Positions 41,766 through 56,300 of a stretch of DNA of 64,000 bases are shown one piece after another. The position numbers and the translations under genes are program-made. The stretch's first letter is position 1. Every line of letters begins with the position of its first letter. The notes below the pieces were generated by a model. It was not told where the DNA came from and did no database searches. It saw nothing but the letters and a program-made list of their open reading frames with translations. This DNA comes from Ianthella basta (lineage: Eukaryota > Porifera > Demospongiae > Verongiida > Ianthellidae), in NCBI GenBank assembly GCA_964019415.1, contig OZ025875.1, positions 4,170,411 to 4,234,410 of the forward strand, given 5' to 3'.

Positions 41766-42502
41766 GTGTCTGCAGAAAGTGCTGTTTGACATTCTGGAGA
41801 AGTTGCATCAGTTACAGGTGAGTGTGTACTAGTAGCTGAGGTAGCGTCACCAGATTGTGTACGTTATTGTGTCTAAGGATTTTCCCTTTGCTATAAACTT
41901 TCATCATTAGGCATACCAGCAGGATGCATCCACCCTTTACAGAGACCTAATGAGAGGGAAAATGACGGAGGTGTGTATGTATGGCTTCACTCCTTTAAGT
42001 AATACCATTAGTACTGTATTATATTGTATTGTATTGTATTGTATTATATTGTATTGTATTGTATTGTATTGTGTGGCTCAGTTACAGTATGTGAAGTGTG
42101 TGTATAGGTGTGTACATGTCAACTAAAACCATCTCTTCCTTAGCCGGAAGACACACAACAGTTGGTGAGGATGGCAAATCTCATTGGTGACATCAAGCAG
42201 CACGAACTGTCCTACCTGAAGATGCTACAGCAGTTGATGGTATGCGTGGAGCAGGTCCATGGATGACATGGTGCCTGCCATACGTGTGCTTCATATTGTG
42301 CTGTAACAACTCCTGTTCATGTGTGCGTTGACTTGTCAAGGTCCAAGCGATGGTGGGTGTATCAGAGTCTCAGCCTGCAGGGGAGAGTGGACAGGAGCAC
42401 GGGGAGGAGACAGATGGGACAGTGGAGGGGGAAGTGGAAGGGGCGCATAATGAGGGGGAAAGCGGTGATGAAGAAGGTGATGGAGACAAATTGGAAGAAG
42501 AG

Positions 42503-42533
<31 letters not shown>

Positions 42534-45500
42534 CGTGTGTGTGCGTCTACACATTGTGTGTGACGTCATCAAGATGGCAGCAAGCAGACTAGGTGATCGC
42601 TGAAGGAGACCACAGTAGCAGCCTGTTTGCGCGGAAGTGGCACAATTTTCGCTGTTTTCGCTGCTGGAAGGAGTTCCCAATGACTAAGAAACTGGAAGTG
42701 TGAGTGTCACTGTTCTTCATCAGCAGAGAGTGCCTCTTCACAGCAGCAGAGACTGACCAATGAAGCTTCAGCGAACCGTGTGATCTTCAACCCTGCCAGC
42801 AACACCAACTGTTCACCGTGCCCCCTGGGCCTACGGCATGGCTAACAGACAGGTCACCAACAAGGCCATCACAGTCAGGTGCCCTGAAGCCCCCAGTCCA
42901 GTGTAGTACAGCATGAGACTGGCCACCTCACCTGTTACAGAACCTTGACTATCAAGACAGGTCCCAGGTCAGGGCCTGGGACCTGCCCTTCATTTGTCTG
43001 CAGCAGACAAGGAGTACCGAAGAAGAAGTGTGTGTACACATGTGTACGTGTATGTTGCGAATGTGCAGATCACAGCCTGTTTATCTACTGTGATTGTCAC
43101 CACCCTACTGGTACCTCTGTTAATGCGTGAAGTTTGAGTGTATTCATGTTCCATGTTATTTGAATGTTAGTGTTTGCAGAATGTTATCGGTTCTGTCTCT
43201 GTTGTTTTCTCTACTTTTTGCTGTGAAGGAAACTGACTTGACTGAGGAGCAGCTGAAGGAATTGGCTAAACTCCAGGCACAGAAGGCTCAGCTGGAGAGG
43301 TTGCTAGAGCAGCAGAGACGTGTAAGTGCTTGTAACTCTTTTGTATCGGCTACAGCATACGTACATCAAGTGATCAATGTTGTTGGGTGAGGGGTTTCTT
43401 AGCACACACACATAGAATACCTGAAAGTATCAGTACGTACAAGTGCTTGTGGTGCTGATAAACTACTTCTAATATGTCTGGAGTCAGTGACAAGGCTCCT
43501 CACAGTATGTGGACTCAATCACTTCTTAATCTATGGGCTTCGTGTAGCAGCTTGCCAAAGTCTGCCTAGTCCCTCTTACTTTGATGTGCAATAGAAGACT
43601 ATGGCACTCTTTAAGGTGCTAGTTTGTATATGTAGGCACCTTTTAGGGGCCAATTGGTGTGCCTGATTTGTACACTGATACGTATGTCATCATAGGCTTA
43701 AGTTGATGGCCAGTTTTACTGTTTTCACTGTTTCTGCTATTGACTGCCATTTCTATTGCCCTGTTTTAGGCTGTATGTGTTGTGATACTAGCAGCTATGA
43801 GCCTCTACCTTTGCAAATAATTTGCAAATGGTACTTTATAACTGTACGTACCTCTGAATGCAAGTTAATCGGTTCACTAGACTTATGCTTTTTGCAAAGC
43901 GGTGTGATTTGCAAAATTCACAGAAATACAGACTCATATGTCTAAACTAGAGGACACGTGGAACTGACTCCTCTTAGCTCTTAGCACATTTACATACAAA
44001 AAGTGCAGTATTGCTCTTACTGTACAAGTCACTATGTATTGTACATATGTACATAAATTGTGCTGCATGAGTAGCATGCAGTGATTGCACTACATACATA
44101 GTAGAATGACAGACTGAGAGTGGTACTGTACTACATATGTATGTACATACGGGTGTGCTATGGTTGTTTGTGCTTGTTGTGTTTGCAGTTGAGGGAACTT
44201 GAGGAGAAGCAGCTGTCACTGTTAGCACTGCACCAGGAAGCCGAGGCAAAGCTGGAGGCAGCTGCACAGGTGTGTACACTGTGTAGCTGGTCACTTACTG
44301 TACATATACTGTACCTCTGTAACATACTATACCTGTATGTGGACCACACATAGGTATACCTACTGCACTGGTACCTTCACTATGAAGCATACGTAACATG
44401 TATGTAGTGTGTGTGTGTGCGCATACATGCCTGTGTGTGAGAATGAGTGTGTGTGTGCATATGTCTTTGTAGCAGACAGATGGATCCCAGTCTGAAGACC
44501 CTGCCACTATGCAGCTAAACAATGGGGATGTGGTAGAGGATGACTCTCAGGTGAGGCAACAGCCACGCCACTTGCATGGGCCTGACAGTGACCTGTGTGT
44601 AGGCTGTACATACATACAAGTATGGTAATACATACATACATACATATCATTGTGATGGCAGTGTGAGAATGCTTCCTTGTACTTTGAAGATGAAAAGGAA
44701 AGCAGCTGAAGGAGATGTAAAAGATGAAGAGGAGGAGGAGGAGGAGGAGAAGGAGGAGGAGGAGGAGGAGGAGGAGGAGGAGGAGGAAGAGGAGGAAGAG
44801 GAGGAGGAACTGGACAGTGCAACTAAGGCAGCACTTGTGAAGGAATTGTTGGAACTGAAGGAGAGAAAGAATCGACTAACCCAGCTCGTGGCAGAATTGG
44901 AGGGATATGGTACGTTGGTATACACATTCTTTAACCATTTCCTGCACAACAGAACCTCTGTCACATACCATCCATGTTTATGGAGTTCTTGTATGTCTTG
45001 TCTCTAATATACATACCGTATAACCCATTCCTGATTCCTTACTCCACAGGTGAAAGACGTGGTGATGGGACTCATGTAGAGAAAGTAAGCCAGTGTGTTT
45101 GCAGAATGACCTACATACATACCGTGGTGTGATACAAATCAGTGACCACGTTGTTCACATGTACAGCACCTGAGAGATTTATCCATCCTTTCCATTGAAA
45201 CGTACATCTTTTCTGAGTCAAGTGATGAGCCAACAAGAGCTCTTTCAAACTATACTCCCTGGGTCTACCACCTTGTCAGCCATTGTTACTATTTCATTAC
45301 ATGAAAGCAGCTGAATCTTGTTATTTACATGTATGATTATATGAATACAATAATTGTGTATAGAGTTTGTTCACTCCCGTTTATACATGGGTAGTTTGTG
45401 TACATGCTGTGTGCCCTCCCTGCAGGCCCAGGGCTTCCCCACACAGTCCAATCTATCAGGAGTGCCCTTAGCCACTGCCAGGGACTGGGTAGGCACAGGT

Positions 45501-47389
45501 GTGACCAGGCCAATGACACCACCACTGTCAGCAAGAAGGTGGGGCTTGGCATTAGCAGGCGACTGTGAAGAACTATTATACATTGCTGTCTGTTTTGTCT
45601 GTCTGTGTGTGCAGGATGGCTCCCTCTACTTCAGCAGAGAGCCAGAAGGTCACGTGGAGTGCCCCTCCAGGAGTGGCCAAGCCCAAGCCGCGCAGTGCCA
45701 CTGGCCCTGCTGCCACTGCAAAGGTTGTCAGCCAGGTACGTATGCCCATATATGGACACTGCTTTGTGGCTGCTGCTGTAGCTGAAGTGTAGTGGTTTTA
45801 ATTCCGTATGCAGTACCTGTCATTGCTTTCAATGAGTAGGCATCAATTTTGTGTAATTTGCTGTACACTTTGCTGCATATTATAGTGTGTAGGATGCATA
45901 CTGTAAACGTCAAAATTTTCACAGGTAATAAATTTCACAGAAGAGCTTTTTGTATGTACAGTTGAGTTATTCGCATGGAAATATTTTCATGCAGTGCACA
46001 CTGCGAAAATATTTCTAATGAAATCATCCAAAGTGTGGAGGAGAGTGGGCATGACTGTGCTTCATGGCAGCGCTGCATGTAGATACTCCAGTGGAATGTT
46101 GAGTAGCAGTGTCAAGACACTACCATGCGTGGCTGTGAGGCGACAGAAGACACGACTGTCTTCGCACCAAAGCGCCTGTAACTACCCCACTTCCTTGACA
46201 ACTGCGTGACTGCGGCTTCCCACATGTGCTTGTTGGCTTCTGTAATGGTCTGTCTCAGGATTGCTGAGGAGAACAGTCATTGGGGCATGGTATAAATTGT
46301 TTTTACACACTGGCTGGAAGTCACACGCAAAGAGCCTTTGTTGTGCATTTCATGGACTATATTTTTGCGGTGTCACGGTACCCAGGAATATGGCGAAAAT
46401 TTTTCCACCATGAAAATTTTTTTGTTTGCGGTATTTGTTTTGTCTACATACGCAGTCTGTAGTAAGCCAAGATGGACCCAGTGAGATGGTTGAAGCCTTC
46501 CCTCCAGAAATAGAAGAAAAGTTGAGGTCAGCACAGCTGGTGGTGTTCAAGTGTTGATAGTGTCTATCCCTATGCTGTTTGTACTGTTTAACATTGTGTA
46601 CATATTCTGCCAAAGGCTACAGTACTTACAATATGTGTATACCATCCTTCTTATTGTAGGCAGCTTGACACTGCAAGAGGAAAGCTTCAAGATGTCCAGA
46701 AGATGCTCTCCCAAGCTGGCTTGGTATGTGTTTGTGTGTGTGTGTGTGTATCCATGTAGCGGGAGACCTTGTTGACCGATTCATGCATGTTGTAGTGCCA
46801 AAGATGTTGCTACTCTCTGTATTGTGCTCTCTTGTATAGAATGACAGCAGCATAGCATCAAGCCCAGAGAAAGGAGCATGGAACAAGGAATCAGACAACC
46901 AGAAAGAGAATACAAGCCAAGTAAGCTGTTTGCAATTTGAAGCACATTAGGTGCCTTAGTGCTACATCTAACCAGCCAAGTCCCTTGACTGGTGCTATGT
47001 CTAATCAGCCAAGTCCCTTGACTGGTGTTACGTCTAATCAGCCAAGTCCCTCGACTGCTGCTACGTCTAATCAGCCAAGTCACTTGACTGGTGCTATGTC
47101 TAATCTGCCAAGTCACTTGACTGCTGCTACGTCTAATCAGCCAAGTCACTTGACTGCTGCTACGTCTAATCAGCCAAGTCCCTTGACTGGTTGTCTTGCG
47201 TCACATTAGTCCAATGTATGCATGTCTCTGCAGGCAGATGATGGGGAAGTGGTGAGCGATGAAGTAGCACAGCAGTATGAGTCCAGAATAGCTCAACAGA
47301 AGGCCGAACTTGAGGCCCTAGTGGCTCAGAAGGAGGAGTTGCTACAGCTGAGGGAAATGCTAAGGCAGCTTCAGGTTCAGGATGCTGAG
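40845..47389 (+). CDS. PCM1: PCM1 segment 1: N-terminal coiled coils (exons 1-17)
   Basis: Exons 40845-40949, 41440-41631, 41776-41817, 41911-41970, 42144-42239, 42341-42502, 43229-43321, 44189-44269, 44473-44550, 44690-44909, 45050-45084, 45426-45538, 45615-45735, 46456-46526, 46660-46723, 46840-46920, 47234-47389. The first contains MEKLKQKMTF, matching the family's LEKLKQRI block. Exons 42144-42239 and 43229-44269 are heptad-rich (LAKLQAQKAQLERLLEQQ, LSLLALHQEAEAKLEAA). Exon 44690-44909 has a run of more than 25 acidic residues, then LVKELLELKERKNRL. The acceptor of exon 9 is a TAGCAG tandem site, so one codon (CAG) may be optional. Confidence 0.85.
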
Positions 47390-50300
47390 GTATGCACGCT
47401 CACTCTTTACTGAGTATGCCCTGGCCTAAGATACATGTATGTATGCGCCACTCTTGCAATGTACGAAGTGTATTACGTTAGTGCTTACTACTACTTTTGT
47501 GGTAGGCATTGAATGAAGGTGGCGCCCAGAAGGAAGAAGGAGAGAGTGAAGAGGAAGAGGAGGAGGAGGAAGAGGAGGAGGAGGATGAAGCAGAAGATGG
47601 TGAGTAGTATAGCAATGCTTACTGCTTGTGTGTTGATGTTGTGGGTCTTATGCATTTGTTCATTGACTTTGGGCATACAATGGCAAAATGTTGACAACTG
47701 AGCCGTCATGTACAGTATGTAAATCACTAATGTGACATTGATTGTGAGACTTTCATGCCATGACCATCACCATGAAAGTGACAGTGATGGTAGTTGGAGG
47801 GAGTGCATGTTCAAATAATGGTGTCTGACAGACAGCAACTGATAGTGAAATAGGATACCGATAATAAAATGAAGGTGATTGATATTTGGGTCAATTGCAA
47901 GAATTTGTGTGTGCAAGAAAGCAGCCTACACAGCCTTGCTGGCCCTTGCACTAGTCCTAGCAGTGAATGACAAACTGCAGGTTGTGTAGGTGATGTTGCC
48001 AAAACCAGCACAAGGCTACAACAGAGGTACCCCCATTGGTTCTCTATCAGCCACTTGCTCGTATGTTAGTCTATACTTGACTAACATGACCCATTTTTGA
48101 TTGTGAACTTTTGATAGATATGACTTTAATGTTTGCTGTTTCATATGTAGCCGTGAATATCACCATAGCATGACTACATTGTTCTTGCGTTATATGTGAT
48201 CTTGCTTACAGAGGGTAGGAGGCACCATGCTAATGTCCAGGAGCACCAGCTGTATGACGAACTCATGAAACGAAATAGACAACTGAGGATGCTTCAGAGG
48301 AAGGTACACACTGTATGGATCCTTGATTTGCTTTGTAGCCTGTGTTGTAGTGGTGTGTGATGATGAAGAAGTGTCCCACTGAGGATGTGTTCTTATCGTG
48401 CTCAGGGCAATGAAGCAGAAGATCAAGATGCACATTCAGCTCAGTAAGTTCACTTTTAATTATACCCTCTTTTGTGTGGCATCTTGTAGTGTACAAATTG
48501 CAAATACTGTACAATTTCTGATATACGTACGTACGTGTATGTACACGCTTCAAAATGCAGAGACGCATACACAGTGATCTTAGAGTATTAGTGTGCTTTC
48601 TACATTCAGTACATGGCAAGGTTGCCCCCTGCCAATGTAATGTATGGAAACAAGTTTGCATCTACGTACTAAGCCTGACATGCTTTATCAGCTCACTTAG
48701 AAACTATTAGGTGGGCTATGCTAAATTTGAATACATCCCATTGAGCATACTGTATAACTTCTCCATTGTACAGTATGTACTTCAAACCACCATGTCATGT
48801 TCGGTTCACCATCTTGTCGGGCTTGTTATGTGTCTGTACATATGTACAGTATACTGTTCTCTGCAGTACTTGTTTTTGCTTTATGCTGTGTTGTAGGTAC
48901 AGTTGGGATGTGACAGCTGCCACTTGGGGTGGGTCCACTGCGCACACAATGGAGTCTGAAGGGAGCGATTACTCCACAGAGGGATTTGATACCAGCAGGG
49001 ATGTAGGCGGGCATACAGAGGAAACTCTACAAACCTTGGCAGGACAACTGTTAGCATCCCAGTACCTACAACTGGGCGAGCAAGCAGACTACCTCAGCAG
49101 CAGGCCAACAGCAGGTAACGCTGCTCTGTCTCAGCAGTGAAGGCTTGGAGTACATACGTACATAGTCTTGTGCACCAGATGTTTTTCCACGTTCCTCAAA
49201 ACCACAGGAACATATGGCATGCCAAATTAAATTTAGAATGTTTGGCTACTCATTGTAGATATAGAGTGGGCAAGTTACATGTGAATTCTTATGATTGTGC
49301 TATTAGTAAGGTACTGTACAAGCTTGCTACATGTACATATGTATGGCGAGCATATTCAATTCACAGCCTCAACAGGAGGCAAGTGGTCTCTGCTGGGGTC
49401 AATGGCTTGGTGACTAGAACTCTATGATAGAGCATACATACTGTAGGTCCCAGATTAGGGCCTGGGTTGTCACATCCTGTTGGAGCTGTGAATTGGATAC
49501 TATCGAATGCACTTGTGCGAGTGGTTGTGTGTGGTGTGTGTGACAACTATGGGTACCAAATCATTATAATTGTTGTGTTGTGTGTTTCTTGTGAAGCTAC
49601 ACATTTGCCTATCAAGTGGATGAATGAGCTAAGCCAACCCCTTCTCTGGTATATTGTGTGTGCGTGTGTGTGTTGATGTATGCAGGGGACAGTGCTGTGT
49701 TGGAGGAAGAGTCACCTAGCCGTGGAACCTACACAGTCAACAATGTCCCTGTGAGTGTGGAGAGGCATACTCCACGACATTATGATGGCATCCAGCGTCC
49801 TACTGTGGAAGGCTACACTGCCAGCCCAAGCGCTGCACCTGCTCGCTCCAGTGGGAAGAAGAGACGGCTGGACAGCGATTCATGGCCAGGACATGGCTAC
49901 GAGGGAGGCCCAGATCGTGAGTGATTGATGTGTACCTGTAGGTAAGTAGATGCATATCTTTGTGCCCTGCACCATCTGCCAATGCCTTCTGTGTGCAGGC
50001 AACCCTCAGTTTATGCCACACCCACATTCTGCCAGAGTAGCAGGCGCCTACCACAGTCCTAAGTCATCTGATCGCAGAGTAAGCTGCAGTGTACGTACAT
50101 TGCTGAATAGCCCCTGTGTGCTCATCTACTTACTGTACACTCATTGGTCAGATGGTCAGTGCTGCCAACCATTGTCTTGCAGGGTCACACAGCTCCCCCA
50201 TATGTGCACTCTGTGGATGTGCAGGAGCTCCACATGCGGTTGGCAGAGAGTTCAGCCATGTGCAGTGAGCTTCTCAGGAGCCAAGTGCAATTGGTGAACA

Positions 50301-53300
50301 TGGTCTCTCAGCGCTTTTCAGACAGCCACTACGGCATGCCCGCTCCCAGCTGGCCGTATACTCCGTACTACACCCCATATGGCATGCATCCTCCTCCCGG
50401 GTCTGACCCACAGTCCCTGCAGCCCGGTGTCAGTGACTACATGCAGAAGCTACAGCAGTACCATGCTGCTCTGCAGGAGGCTCACTACAGGCTCATGTCC
50501 CAGCAGAGTGGGCCACCTTCCTCAGTGGAGGAGAGGGAACAAGGCGTTGGAGCAGTTCCTCCATTTAGCTCCAGAAGTGTCAATCTTCCACCACCTCCCC
50601 CACCTCCCACTGGCTTGTTTGGGGCATCTCCACAAACCTTCAACTTTGCACCCAGGGGATTCCCTTTTCAGCCCTCCTTAGGTAACACGAGTCACTCCAA
50701 CAACATTGGCCTGATGCAGGAGAAGCCCTCACCATTGGGGAGATCCCACTTGGCAGGACTTGTTGAGCAGGTGCACCACCAACACCCACGCTCACCCTCT
50801 GGTGTGACTGCAGACTCCATGCAAGTGATGGCACCCTCCTCTCCACAGAGCGCCTACTCCTCTGTCAGGCCGATGCAGGAAGGGGAGCAAGAGCCGTCCT
50901 TACCACAAGCTGGTGAGTATTCTAGTGCAGGCAGAACAGTGCATGTCTCAAGTGTACCAACTCAGAGAATGACTGTAGATACAGTATCACTCCCTGTGTA
51001 TTGCGTAGAAGTGGGAGCAGCAAGGGTGGAGGATCAACAGGGATCGCTGCTGAGTAGGGGACAGAGCACTTCTGTTCCAACAGTGTCTTCAAGGAGCGTG
51101 GGAGGTTCAAAGAAGGTATAAATTATGCCTTTACATGTTAATCACTGAATGCAACATATAGTTGTATGTATATGTATCTTCCACATGTTGATGGGTCAAT
51201 ATTGTGTGTGTGTTGTGGTTTACTGTCAGGCGGTAGCTACCTCCCGTTCTGATGCCTATGCCTCATTGACCGGCCGCGCGAGACAGCTGGCTATGGAGGA
51301 GTTTAAGGCAGAGATGGGTGGTACCTGGCAGGCAGCTGGAGGGCAGCTGCAGCAGCCTCAGCAGGTGGCCGCTGAAGGAGATGGTGCTGACGATGAGTCG
51401 GAGTCATCCATGCCATGCAGCCTACCTAGCGACATAGAAGCCCCCAAGAACCAGAGGTGAGGTCCCTCACTCACACCAAACTGTCAGAAGCAGAAATGAC
51501 ACACTGTATTTCAGACTAATGGTAGGCTCTGTGTGATGTGTGTGCATTGTTGTTTGGCACTCTCCTTCAAGGACATCCAGGGCAGCTGAACAGTCTACTA
51601 ATGATGAGTAAGCCTTCTTGCTGCAAATGCGATTTTTCTGCCTGCTTGTACTGTACCCATCTAGAGCTGTTCATGTATGATGCAATGTGGTTGCGCTTGC
51701 TACTGCCTGCAGCCCGAACAGCCAGTCGTACTCACTGTTCGATGCTTTGAGGGAGTCCATTTACTCTGAAGTTGCAACACTGATTGCAAACAATGAGTCA
51801 CGTCCTCACTTCCTGGTAAGTGTGTACGTATGTACAGTATGTACGTACTGACATGTACATTGGCAAAGCTGGCATGACATTGCATCTTGTGCTATCTAGA
51901 TTGAGCTGTTCCGGGAGTTGCAGCTCCTCACAACAGACTACCTCAGACAGAGAGCACTGTATGGAGTCCAGGACCTGGTGACACGCTTCCTCACAGAGGA
52001 AGGCATAGAGACAGAGGCTACTGGGTACAATCCCATGGTACGTATGTCAGGCTTATGGCAAACAGTGTGAATGGGAGTTTGAAGGAAGGACCATGTGTGC
52101 ACTGTACGGTGAATGATGTGGTCATCCACGATACGTTTCTTATGCAGACCTACCAAAGCTGGCTTGGCTCCACCTCAGAGCAGACTCCCAGTGAGAGTGT
52201 GGCCACGTCTGAGGTTGTGTCAGAGGGGGAAGTCCCTGGGCACCACCGCTTGCAGTCCACCAAGCAGACCTATGACTACTCAGAGCAGGCTGAGTCTGCT
52301 ACCTCTGTCTCCACACCTCACCAGAATGAAGATGACCCTTTTGCATCAGACAACCTTGGAGACACTGTCATCCACTTTGGATCTGTAAGTGGCTGGAGGG
52401 GTGACTAGATGTAGCGAATGTCTTCAGTGCAGCTGAAGCCTGCATGTGCGCATGAAACTGAAAGGGTCCTTCTCAACGTACAGTACAGTGTACATATGTT
52501 TTAAGAGAATGAGGTAAAGGCCTGAAGGAGTATCTACATACGTGTATATGTACTATGGAAGCAAGGCTCTACCTAATATACATATGGCCGGAAATTTTGG
52601 TGGATTGCTGAAATTTCTGTATTTGGCGGAATTTACTTTGGCGGTTTGGCAAAAGCCTGTGCCATAATGATATTCATAACAAAATGGCTAACCCAGACGA
52701 ACAGTGCTAGATCAGGGGGGGTCGGTCAAGGTCACGTGTGTCCGCAAAATGGCCGACGCGGCTGCTCTTTACTGTGTATTTTACCTATACTAGCTAAGAG
52801 CAGACATATTTTGAGAAACACGTTGCATCGCTTGTTTCTTTGCTTCTGGGCACACAGTTGGACAAGGGCTATCAGAAAATGGACCCTTCCCCGCCCTTCC
52901 CCAGCATCTAGGTAGGTTTTGCAAGCATTTTCTAACACCGGTGTACGAGTGTTCTCTGATGCTGGCTACGAGGCAGATGGAGCCTAATCTGGAGTACTGA
53001 GCAAGTGCTGCTGTGGAAGTGACTCCTTAGAAGCTGGTAGCGAGTCCTCATTGATCACTTCAGGACTGCAAGACTGATAGGTTGACTGCTTCTGCAATGT
53101 GAGTGCAATCGGCAGCCACGTCCTTTCAATCGTCTTGGTTCTGTACACGATTTGTCACATTCGATAGCAGGGATGCTAGAAATGGCTTAAGTGTGCTGGC
53201 AATCCTCAAGAAACGCTGCGATAACTTGCAAAACTAAATCGTGAAAGCGGTCAGACAATTAAGCCCAATCCACCGTATGGCTCCTTGGCTACGTACGTAC

Positions 53301-56300
53301 GGGTTATACCAGGGGCGCGAATGCAGTACAAAGCCCTGCCATGGCTCAGGGTATGCACATTCGGCCTCGGAGCACAGTCAGCTAACATATGGAGACGCGA
53401 TTGTAACGTCAGGAATGCAATTATTGAGGTGCTGGTATTGCGCAATCCCAGCACCTTGTCCGACCCCCCCTGGTGCTAGATTGCTGAAGAGTCTCTGAGG
53501 AGTACACGCGCTGTTGTTTGACCATAATTGGGTTATTTTCGCTCCAATCTTTAGCTTTTCGCACGAGTGCTGCAACGTACAAAGGCTTTTAAGCCTTCTT
53601 TTGGCCGATCTGCTGACGCTCGCCTGCAGCCTGTGACCTCGCACAAAATTGTACCGCTCCAACGCAGAAACAGAGAACAGGCTGTCGAAATCTGCCGCAG
53701 TAAGTTACCGACAATGATCTCAACGTCAGTCTTCACTGCGACCGCATATACGACGCCGTTCGGATTGCCTTCGGCTTCCTCGCGCTCTTCTTCCACCTCC
53801 AGTGTGCAAAACTCTTTAGAAACGTAGTGTCCTCTCGCTGCTGTCATTTGTGAACTCCATGCTGACGATTAATCTATAGACCTGGTGCAATCAGGCTTGT
53901 TAAGCGGAAAATAACTTATGATTGCACAAATTTTGGCGGAAGAAATATTGGCGGATTCCTCTCAAAACCGCCAATCCGCCAAAATAAATTCCCCGCCAAA
54001 ATTTCCGGCCATACGGTATAATGCACAGTAGATGTTTTCAGTTTGAGGGTTCAGCTGTGTTTCTCTACAAACTGATTGCTGCCATGTAACTCCAGTAGTA
54101 TTAACTGCTAGTAATGTAGTGTTTGCATGTGTACTACATGCACTGTGTGGCCCATACCAGTGCTGTTACAACTAGGGCTGGGATGAATATTGACTTTTTG
54201 AGATGCGTATGAAAGGCTCGAGAATTTGGAAGCTTCATCCATGTGTGGAACAGTTGGTGTTGTGTGATATCACCAACTAACTGCCTCACGCAAATGTTCA
54301 GCTCAGAATCATATTGAAAAAAGGTTGTACCATAAATGTAATGAGGAGTAAGCGAAGCAAAGCAAGAACAACACTACATGTAATTTACATTACTGCAAAA
54401 GAAACTAACACAAACATAGAGATTTACATGTTAACCTATCTATTGAGAGCCATGACTCAAAAGAAAGATAGGCGAGGAAGGGAAATTGGCTACCAGCCAG
54501 TACCAAACCCAGGACAATCTATGACATGTCATGGAGTTTCAGCCACCCAAGCCAACTGACCCCTCTGTGACAGCTTGCCTTTCCTCACCTTAAATAGGCT
54601 AGTTCTTCCCAGCCCTTGTTACCGAACTACACATAAATAGTGCATACATGATTGTGTGTGTATGTTACATACTTGTGCAGGCTTTGAGACAAGTGAGGGA
54701 AGCTGATCAGAGTGTGACTGAGGGTGAGGCCACATTGGTGGAGACACCTGACAGGGATGGTGGCAAAGGCAAGAGTACTGTAAGTGTAACATCATAGAGT
54801 GTCACGTGCAGTAAGTGTGGTGGAGCGAGGGTAGCACTTGTGTGCAGTATTTGAAAGTAATGTGAGCACTCATTTAAAGAGTTGAAGAGATGCTTGAGTT
54901 GAGACTTAGTCAGCTGACCAAGCATCACATTGTACGTAAATGTATTTAAGAGGGTATGCTTCTTTCTCTTCCCAGGACCAGGAATGTGTGGAGATTCCAG
55001 TCGACCCCCAGCAGTTGGACAGTGAGATTAAGGCCATCATGATGGTATGTATATGTGCAGCAAATTGCAAGTAACTGATTTGTACATGAACTAAGATGTC
55101 TTCTTTTTCTTCTCATACTCATTTGTTACTGTACTTTGTCTTTGAACATTTTCTCTCTGCACCGCCTGACATCCTCCCCTCATACGTACTCTGTCCTTGC
55201 CCTTCCTTCCCCTGCAGCATGTGATCCCACTGTTGCGGGACCACCTGCCACAGCCCTGCACTGTGGAGCTGCTGGCAAGCATTCAGCAGTACATGATTGT
55301 TCAAGTCATGGATGTGGAAATGCCTCAGGTCAGTAGGACTGGTGTTTAAACTGCTGGTGGCTGCCTGCACCTACTGGTACAGTGCTTGCTTCACAACAGA
55401 TGTACCGTGTCCCTATGTACTGTACATACACAGTATTAGCTCTAATGGTTTAGGTCACATTGATGGCTTGTCACTTCAGGTACGTAGGTACTTCAGGTCT
55501 TAAACTGATGAAGACCTGGTGTACATACATATAACATACAACTGTTATTCTTTTCGCTGCTCTACACTGGAATGTGCCAACGTCTTCCTATTTGGTATGC
55601 TTTCCACTGTTAAAGTGCAAGGATGACAGTATATACAGTGTAGGTCGCTTGTTTAGGCAGCCTGCCATTGGTGGTGATGCTGACTTCTGTGGCCAACTAA
55701 GTCCATGAGCAGCTGCATTCCAGTGTCGTAGCAGGCTATCTGCCATGCATATGATTTCATTGCCCATTCTCATTTAACTTTACTTCCAAACACACACTTT
55801 CCAACCTCGCTGGCCTATTGCAGCGTACAACCATTTTCTGTAGCAACTGATGTCAGCCTGTCCTTGCTCATGCTTTCTTCACAATGCCCTGCATTCATTC
55901 TGCTATGTACCAGTCAAACTGGATGAGCTCTGTGAACTGCTGGACAGTGCTTTTGGTGATGCAAGCCACTTCTCTTGTCTCTTACTAGTCATCTTTCTTC
56001 ATCAGCCTTCCATAGTTTGTTCTTCCTGCTCACTTGCGTTTTGTGTGTTATTGATGGCAACCTGTGATCCAGCTCGCCCATTGCAGTGGCCAACTGCAAA
56101 GAACCAACTTTCTCAGATATACTATACAGTACATACTTCCCATTACTGTAAAATGTCTACCTGCCATGTTGGCATTGTTCAGGTGTAAGCAATGGTTACA
56201 GACAAGTTACAGGTGTACAGACACAGCCATAAGGAGTAAGAGGGAGTGTGCACTAACAGAGACGTGACAGCGCACCAATTGAACAACTGCTGGCTGCTTT

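Noticed and set aside
44663-45007. Long plus-strand ORF as a separate acidic protein
   Set aside because: It starts at a non-ATG codon and is one PCM1 exon read through its flanking introns. The reverse-strand serine/proline ORFs there are shadows of the GAG repeats.
46961-47191. Regular 33-bp repeats resembling a CRISPR array
   Set aside because: Units are contiguous with no unique spacers, and the locus is an animal intron; it is a minisatellite.
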